The position numbers and the translations under genes are program-made. Below, one piece after another: positions 15,560 to 21,214 of a stretch of 21,214 nt of DNA. Numbering within the stretch: position 1 is the stretch's first letter; every line of letters begins with the position of its first letter. The stretch comes from Dunaliella salina (taxonomy: Eukaryota; Chlorophyta; Chlorophyceae; Chlamydomonadales; Dunaliellaceae). Under the pieces are notes generated by a model, which did no database searches, was not told the DNA's origin, and saw only the letters and a list, made by a program, of their open reading frames with translations. Where the stretch lies: assembly GCA_002284615.2 (NCBI GenBank), contig MU069699.1, forward strand, positions 15,783 through 36,996, in the 5' to 3' direction.

Positions 15560-16520
15560 CCACCAGTTGACGGTACTGTAGACAACCTCACTCGTCAGGG
15601 TTTTGAGGGGACTACACAGCCTACACACAGGCACTGGCTCTCAACCCAGGGCCACCCCATGTGCAACAAGGCACACTTTGACCTCAAAACTACAAATCCC
15701 CAGACAGACATCATACCAACAAATGGACGTGAAATTTGGCTACGAAGAGTGGATCTCAGGGTATCAGGATCCAACAAGGATGCTGCAGACCAACTAAAAA
15801 TTCCTCTTGCATTCACCACTCAACTTGCATGCATCTATGACACCAAAGGGAAATGCGCAGGCATTATTACCCGCCACCGTCTTCAAATTCTGCTTCAAGC
15901 CTACAACGCAGCCAAACAAGCTGGTCTGCACACCTCAATTGAGCGCCTTGCTCAAGATGAAGCAACAGAAATTATGGGTCTTCTACACAGGTACACTTCC
16001 CATCTTGGAAAAGGCAATCAAAAAATAAAAGAATCGAACTCTTTGCACACACCAGTTAACATCCTTGCAGCCCTTACACGCCATGCACTGGTTATGCAAG
16101 AAAAGCTCGCGAGCCCCCTTGATTATAGCACGCACTTCAAAACATACTGGAGCCCATTTGCTCGAGACCGAGTTTTTGGGGCCAACACTGATATTTTCGG
16201 GACCAAATTTACAGGATTCTCCTTTTGTCACCCTGCTTATGATGACAAACTCATCTACCACCCAGTCATGTATGCCCTGCCTTCATGGGGTTAGCACAAC
16301 TACCCCAACGGCCGCCTTCATGCTCCTACCCAGCCAATTGGGATGGACCAAAAAGGGATACGTGCGTTGGTTCACTTGTTACCCAGACCATGCCACAATC
16401 CTTGCCAAATCCCCCTTAGGAAATCTAACGTTCCAGCCACCCAAAGCCTACCTAACTCCCCTTGCTCCTCCTGGAACAAAATATGAGACACATGCAGCTC
16501 GTTGCCATTTGGAACAATGA
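15551..16520 (+). pseudogene. Element 0 methyltransferase-like domain
   Basis: The frame from 15551 to about 16285 reads SPPVDGTVDNLTRQGF, TNPQTDI, IWLRRVDL, ACIYDTKGKC, ASPLDYS, YWSPF, VFGANTDIFG and FTGFSFCHPAYDD. After a frameshift it continues STTTPTAAFMLLPSQLGW, YVRWF and a region ending near 16520. The GFS-x-CHP-x-YD block and the following strand PTAAFMLLP are conserved with element 1. I compare them to the NPPF-plus-strand region of PCIF1-type adenine methyltransferases, as inference only. The first 78 bases of the longer frame (from 15473) belong to element 1, not to this gene. Confidence 0.5.
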
Positions 16521-17250
16521 GGGAAAGCAAAAGCTATTCCATAACAATTCAAATTGGTTTGAGGATTTAAAACAAGAGATCCATGTAGGAAATTGGTACC
16601 ACAGAAGCAGTCAACAGATTGCAGGAAATCAAAACACTACCCTCTCTTTTAAAGCACCCTGCGCACGGAGGAAAAAATTTGCACTTTTGCATCATGATAC
16701 GCACAACATTTTTAAAGTCTGCAGCCGACAAAGAACCATCACACCTAACGTACAACCATACCTGCAACCCCTGCAACCAAAGATCCCAGGCTGGCGACAC
16801 CTAACATATACAGATGGCAGCATCATAAAGTCCGACAACAAGAATACACAGCAAACAGGAGCATCCTTTTTCATCCTGGAAGACATCTCCTCCTCTGAAA
16901 CTGTCACCTGCACAATAAATCCCAAGGGCCATGGTCCCACTTATACTATTAACAGAGCAGAGCTTGCTGCAATTCTGATAGCTCTACAGCAAGGGCACAC
17001 TTCAATTGCGACAGACAGTTCTTCAGCACTTGATCAGATCAGAAACGAGATCCTTAAACCAATGAAAGAGTTCATGCACTTGTACACCACACCTCAAAGA
17101 AATCGTTGCCTGCATAAATGCCTCAGAAGGCCCTGTCCACTTCTACAAAGTAAAATCATACTGTGGCATCCTTGGTAATAAAAGCGCAGATGCCCTCGCC
17201 CATCAAGCAGCTATGCTACCTGATCAAGCTAACACCTCACTCAACCAGGC
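16462..17250 (+). pseudogene. Element 0 RNase H
   Basis: The frame 16462-17178 carries YTDGS (Asp118), INRAELAAIL (Glu167) and IATDSSSAL (Asp185), the first three catalytic acids of RNase H. A frameshift at about 17090 moves the remainder, HFYKVKSYCGILGN then KSADALAHQAA with the fourth Asp, into another frame ending in MLPDQA. The His in the usual K-S-H is Tyr here. All four acidic residues are present, making this the better preserved of the two RNase H copies in the window. Confidence 0.8.
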
Positions 17251-17274
17251 AAAAACTCCTTTCTTCCATCTCTA

Positions 17275-17877
17275 TTGGCTTGCTGCATCTGTCACAACAC
17301 ATATCTCTCTCACAGAACACTTGCCCCTTTCAAACCTCCAGGACAAACTGAAACAAGTATGCATGAAAAACACAAATTGGGAACTGCAAACCTCAGTACA
17401 TATTTCTACCAAAATTGGCAGAACCTGCTCAGAATGTCCAATGCTCACCCCACTGCCAATCCAAAAATTAGTAATGCTTTCTGGCACATGAAAGCTGTGA
17501 CTCTCAAAGAACAAACCAATGTTCTCAAGTATCGAACAGACATCCTTTACAATGGCAAACATGCCAGACGCTTCAGTGGCTACCCTGGGCCTTCTCTTTG
17601 CCCTCTTTGTGGTACACCTGATAGCACCTCCCATACCCTACTCAGATGCACTCACCCACAGATAAACAGGATGAATATCAAAATGAATATCAATTACCAC
17701 CATCAAGCACTCAGCATCTGCGGTGAAGCAATGAGCTCATTGCTCGAGCAAAGGAGGCTTTGGACCTTACAGTGCCTCCATAGATGCATGCAATACAGAG
17801 AGACTGTGCTCCCTGGACATGGAAACTCCAAATGGTGCCCACCAAAACGTTCCACATTGGCTGTTTACATCCAATAA
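17275..17877 (+). pseudogene. Element 0 zinc-knuckle domain after RNase H
   Basis: The 200-residue frame contains SNAFWHMKAVTLKEQ and YRTDILYNGKHARRF, then C109-x2-C112-x7-H120-x4-C125 (CPLCG, SH, RC). That spacing is the C-terminal CCHC knuckle seen in many non-LTR reverse transcriptase ORFs, where it contacts nucleic acid. It stops at TAA 17875-17877. A frameshift is needed to enter the nuclease domain that follows. The ATG is internal to the original protein. Confidence 0.7.
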
Positions 17878-18407
17878 CCACCAAGTATACAGCTCAGTCG
17901 CCCTAACGGCATTATAGTTTGTTCCTTGAAGGCAGAGACTCCGCACATCTCCCACAGGATATGAATCCCAGAGACAGAGATATCCACCTCATTGAGCTCA
18001 AATTTTGCTCTGACACCAAACCCGAACAAACTCTCCACATTGCGCAAAATCAGCACAAACACACCATTGAAAGCTTACGCACAAGATCTCTTTGGGGCAC
18101 ACACCGCAATAACAGAGTCACACTACATACCATACTAATTGGAGTTGCAGGAACTATCTTCAATCCCTACACTATTGATCCCCTCTGCAAACTTGGCCTA
18201 ACCAAGGACAAAGCACACAAAACTGCCAGAGAACTCCACTATCACGCTGTGAAGTCCCTAACAAAAATTCAAAACACCAAAAATGCCATCCAATTCAGTA
18301 ACGTAAGCAATGGGCGTTTGGGGGAGGGGGCTACAGGGAGGGCTGCGCACAGGACAGCGAGGCGCGCAACCGTGCGGATGGCCGACGACCCACCGGACCC
18401 ACATTAG
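17878..18407 (+). pseudogene. Element 0 C-terminal PD-(D/E)XK-like nuclease
   Basis: Just after the knuckle, one frame reads LSRPNGIIV, the counterpart of SRPDAVL in element 1 with Asp changed to Asn. The main frame (17919-18407) then gives DIHLIELKFCSDTKP with the E-x-K pair (Glu26, Lys28), ILIGVAGTIFNPYTI and LGLTKDKAHKTARELHYHAV. It ends in DPPDPH and TAG, as does the truncated copy at 9503. The last 30 codons are Gly/Ala/Arg-rich and GC-rich, unlike the other copies. The restriction-like nuclease assignment follows from motif order and C-terminal position in Dualen-type elements. Confidence 0.6.
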
Positions 18408-18443
18408 CTGGGCTGCTCATAGCTTGCCTTCTTTGGTGGGCTC
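18408..18443 (+). other. Start of element 0 3' UTR
   Basis: The sequence after the TAG runs to the TSD of the L1-like element. The rest of this UTR is at 20670-20788. Confidence 0.5.
18431..18443 (+). repeat. Left TSD of L1-like element (CTTTGGTGGGCTC)
   Basis: Equals 20656-20669 except for one additional G there. Confidence 0.8.
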
Positions 18444-18470
18444 TTTTGAGACAGTGCACAAAATAATTGG

Positions 18471-19340
18471 ATGCCTGAGCCGGATGCGGTTGCTGTGCCC
18501 TCTGAGGAGGAAATGCAAGGGATGGTAGCTGAGCAGATTGGGAAAATGAACGGGCGTGCTTCTCCTGGATTTGATTGTGTAGCTGCCCCTTTTATCAAAT
18601 GTGCTACTATAGTGCGCCCGCGGGCCAATGGCCGGGGCGCTGAGAGGGTGAATGTGCTGGTGCCATACATTGCCCCGCTTTTCAAGCTTTTCTATGATAA
18701 GGCTCGCATCCCTGATTGTTGGAAGAAGGCTAAGCTGACCCCCTTGTACAAAAAGGGACCCCTCCTTGAACCTAACAGCTATCGCATGCTGGCTGTTAGT
18801 GGCACAATGTACCGCTTGTACGCCAATGTGATTCGTTCTCTTGTAACAGACTGGTGTGTGGCGTCAAATAAGATTCCTGACACACAATTCGGTTTCTACC
18901 TAGGCAGGAACACCCTCCAGCCCATCTTCATTTTAAGACACCTACAGCATGCTGCACGCACGATCCAGCCTGGGCGATCTAGCCGGCTGCACACAGCGTT
19001 CATTGACTTTAAGCAAGCCTACGATACCATCCCTAGGCAGGCACTCTGGCAGCACCTGCAACGCACACGCATGCCCACTCCTCTCTTGTCCATCATTAAA
19101 AACATGTACGATGCTGATGAGTATATTTTTAGGGATGGACAGAAGGCTGCTCGGGTGAATCCTAACACAGGTGTAAAGCAGGGGTGCCCTTTATCCCCTC
19201 TGCTTATTTCTCTGTATGTGAATGACATTGATGAAATTGCGGAAAGGGTGCAAGGTGCTGTCACGGGTACAGCTGAGTTCCATGTGACGCACATGTTGTA
19301 CGCTGATGACCTGACTCTGATGGCCAATGATATCAAGGAT
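18471..19340 (+). pseudogene. Reverse transcriptase of the L1-like element, N-terminal part
   Basis: Motifs in order are: RASPGFD (the S-PG-D block, residues 29-35), NSYRMLAVS, TQFGFYLGRNT, HTAFIDFKQAYDTI with the first catalytic Asp (179), VKQGCPLSPLL, and LYADDLTLMA with the catalytic Asp pair (279-280). All catalytic residues are intact. The ATG at 18471 is internal: a TGA lies eight codons upstream, and the true ORF was truncated. The frame is lost after the KD at residues 289-290 by the GATC duplication at 19337-19346. I place it with L1-like elements because RNase H is absent and the knuckle is at the C-terminus; the clade is not certain. Confidence 0.85.
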
Positions 19341-20634
19341 CGATCCTCATGCTTTGCAGACCATGCTGAACCGCTTACATGCGTATGCCCAGCGGAAACA
19401 CTTAATCATCAACACCGCTAAGTCGGAGGTAGTTCACTTTAATTCCTCAGGGTCAGATCTGCCTGTTTTTCATATTGGGGGGGTGCCACTGGCACACAAG
19501 GAGTCTTTCAAGTACCTCGGCATGATGTTTCACAAGCGCATGAGCATGACTAAGTCCTCTGAGCATGCTACTGGTCCGTTCATGGCGCCTGCTTTTCGGG
19601 TCCGTCAATTTGTTCGTGAGCACTCTCTGGCAAATAGGCCATGTGTCTCTCTGTGGCTTGGGAAGACGTATGTGGTTCCGGCTGGACTGTATGCAGGGCA
19701 GGTGTGGGGAACTGAGTACATTAAAGAGGGCAAGGAGTTTGCGAGTGACCTGCAAGTGCGGCACATGAGTTATTTAAAAAGCACGCTGGGTGTCAAACGC
19801 ACCACTCTAAACTGGGCTGTTTTGCGGGAGTGTGGTCATGAGCCACTCCAGTTTTATTGGTTCAGATCTGTTGTTAAAATGTATAATAGCATGCTCAGGT
19901 CCAATAGCAAGACACTGAGAAGCGTGCTGAAAGCGGATCTGAACATTCATTCTCGTGAGCCTTCTTGCTGGACTGCTCAAGTTTTAGATGCCTTTCAAGG
20001 ATTGCGGCGCTGTGATTCCTTTGTTGAAGCTGTGCGGCAGGGTACACCTATTTCTGTTCAAGAGTTCACTGCTGACCTAAGGCACAGGTTGCAGGCAGTG
20101 TGGAGAGATGTCGAGGGAGTAAACCCTCGGGAGACTTACAGTAAATTGACAACCTATCAAACTTTGTTTGCAGTGCCTTTTGACCACAATGTGCATGCCC
20201 CAGCCCACTCACCGAGACACATGCATTTGGATCTGTCTCAACATGTCGTAAAGAATGTTGGCCGATTCAGACTTAGGGCACACAGGTTGAAGGTAGAGAC
20301 AGCGGCTTGGGATTCTCGAAACTCTCTCGTGTGTGATTGCTGCTCTAGTGCTGAGATTCAGGATGAAGTCCATGCCCTTTTGACGTGCAGAAACGCAGCT
20401 GTTTGTGATTTGAGGAGAAAGTATGCTTACCTGTTCAACTGCTTCTCTGGTGTTTTTTCAATGGTACAACCTTATTTACAGCAAGATAATGTCCAGGGTG
20501 TGCAGGATTTCCTCTTGCAACACAACAACAAGCTTTATTTGTTTATTTCTGAGCTTATGGATATTATGTTGGCTGGCGAGGACCACTCACAGGCTGATCA
20601 GTCAAACAATCTGGCAGTAGGTCCCCAAATGTAA
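19341..20634 (+). pseudogene. L1-like element, RT thumb and C-terminal region
   Basis: In the +1 frame the protein continues with DPHALQTMLNRLHAYAQRK, KSEVVHFNSSG, HIGGVPLAHKESFKYLGMMF (the thumb-side YLG motif), then a long helical region. It ends with C336-x2-C339-x9-H349-x4-C354, the C-terminal CCHC knuckle. The stop TAA at 20632-20634 is also the first TAA of the tail repeat, so this element has practically no 3' UTR. The reading frame is uninterrupted for about 430 codons, which suggests few mutations since insertion. Confidence 0.8.
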
Positions 20635-20656
20635 ATCTAAATCTAAATCTAAAATC
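20632..20656 (+). repeat. (TAAATC)n 3' tail of the L1-like element
   Basis: Three TAAATC units and one TAAAATC. Short tandem repeats in place of poly-A are known at the 3' end of several non-LTR clades. Its last bases may overlap the TSD. Confidence 0.8.
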
Positions 20657-20669
20657 TTTGGTGGGGCTC
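20656..20669 (+). repeat. Right TSD of L1-like element
   Basis: CTTTGGTGGGGCTC, matching 18431-18443 with one additional G. Confidence 0.8.
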
Positions 20670-20788
20670 ATGGTGATGGGGCTCTTGGTTAGTGCCAGTG
20701 CCAACTGTTGGGTCTTTCCTTTAATGCACGCTGGTTAGTGCCAGCGTAGACCTTTAGACCTTTGGACCTTTGCGTAGACTTTTCTTTT
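20670..20788 (+). other. Remainder of element 0 3' UTR
   Basis: It contains a 13-base direct repeat TGGTTAGTGCCAG (20686 and 20732) and a hairpin ACGCTGG-TTAGTG-CCAGCGT (20728-20747). Three GACCTTT-like words follow, then GTAGACTTTTCTTT, which resembles the GTAGTTTTCTTT 3' end of element 1's family. Confidence 0.5.
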
Positions 20789-21214
20789 CCTTGAGAAGGG
20801 TTTATTGAATTCTCTGTACTCTTGCACAGGCATACTCACCAACTTTGGAACAGGAAAAGAGAATTTGGCCACAGCTAGGATCAGCCTACACGCAAGAAAA
20901 TTTGCGTGTTGTTAAAAAAGTCGCAGGAAAAATTCACAAGGGGATGGAAAAACAGAATAAAATCTGTTTGTCACAAGGGAATTCCACACCCAACATAAGG
21001 AAATTCAGGCACCAAGCAAGGGATGTTACCAGTTGAACAGAAATTAATGATGTTGACACCCAGCCACAGATGCACACATGCAACACTTGTTTGATGGTGG
21101 CAGTGCTTGCTCCCCCAAATGATGATGCCCCCCCAGACGCTGCGCCATACACACATCACTACAAACCAACATGTAGTGACAAACTCATGTACGCGCATTC
21201 ATAACCCATGCGCA
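20789..21214. other. Right flank, no gene recognised
   Basis: Open frames are short (up to 75 codons), overlap on both strands and show no familiar motif. I see no RNA gene or repeat matching the rest of the window. It is presumably the host sequence on the far side of element 0. Confidence 0.4.

Larger units (their letters stand above)
18444..20655 (+). mobile_element. L1-like non-LTR retrotransposon, 5'-truncated
   Basis: A 2.2-kb insertion flanked by a 13/14-bp TSD and ending in (TAAATC)3 TAAAATC. It encodes RT and a C-terminal knuckle but no endonuclease and no RNase H, so the 5' part was lost. Its sequence is unlike elements 0 and 1. It sits in the 3' UTR of element 0 in the same orientation. 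Apart from one 4-bp frameshift its coding region is open, so it is the youngest-looking copy here. Confidence 0.85.
1640..20788 (+). mobile_element. Element 0: Dualen-like non-LTR retrotransposon, plus strand, split and 5'-truncated
   Basis: This element forms the outermost layer. Its pieces are 1640-1980 (PHD finger and following linker), 15551-18443 (methyltransferase-like domain, RNase H, zinc knuckle, nuclease, start of 3' UTR) and 20670-20788 (rest of 3' UTR). Joining base 1980 to the right-hand copy of the TSD at 15551 gives an open frame: the KFE-Q coded at the end of the left piece runs into YSPPVDG of the right piece. This agrees with the matching region of element 1 (KFEAQQ then PTAD). 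The 3' end is placed at about 20788 because the terminal GTAG-n-TTTTCTTT matches the 3' ends of two element-1-family copies. Protease, APE and RT are absent, as expected for 5' truncation. I found no convincing outer TSD. Confidence 0.7.

Noticed and set aside
1640..20830. TSD of element 0 from TCCTT words at about 1641 and 20788
   Set aside because: Only five bases agree, the 5' boundary is not fixed by homology, and such a match is expected by chance.

Overview
This is eukaryotic DNA, almost certainly nuclear, at roughly balanced base composition. It holds one incomplete host gene at the left edge and then about 19 kb of retrotransposons and a terminal-inverted-repeat (TIR) DNA element inserted into one another. 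The main retroelements resemble the Dualen/RandI non-LTR elements described from the green alga Chlamydomonas reinhardtii, with a cysteine protease, APE endonuclease, reverse transcriptase, RNase H and a C-terminal restriction-like nuclease. A green or related alga is therefore the likely source, but this is an inference from the repeats. A single N (5178) between two identical 503-bp blocks shows this is a draft assembly.

Layout. (1) 1-1619: host sequence, with a CTG/CAG-rich low-complexity stretch and the 3' part of a right-handed beta-helix repeat gene. (2) About 1640-20788: a plus-strand Dualen-like element, here called element 0, missing its 5' part. It is split into 1640-1980 (PHD finger) and 15551-18443 (methyltransferase-like domain, RNase H, zinc knuckle, PD-(D/E)XK-like nuclease), with its 3' UTR at 20670-20788. 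(3) 1989-15550: a minus-strand Dualen-like element, here called element 1, inserted in element 0 with a target-site duplication (TSD). From its 5' end it carries two Josephin/OTU-like cysteine protease domains, APE, RT, a linker, a PHD finger, a methyltransferase-like domain, RNase H, a zinc knuckle and a restriction-like nuclease. (4) Inside element 1: two inverted copies of a TIR element with GGCTGA arrays (3014-4768 and 5772-6933), and a 5'-truncated plus-strand copy of element 1's own family (9055-9617). (5) 18444-20655: a 5'-truncated L1-like element inserted in the 3' UTR of element 0. (6) 20789-21214: flanking DNA with no recognisable gene.

The order of events can be read from the sequence. 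At four of the insertions, removing the insert and one TSD copy restores an open frame that agrees with the related element elsewhere in the window. All retroelement genes here are broken by frameshifts, stops or catalytic substitutions, so nothing in the window looks able to move on its own. The most interesting content is the domain make-up of the Dualen-like family: a tandem protease, a PHD finger and a conserved domain with a HPxYD motif reminiscent of PCIF1-type adenine methyltransferases.
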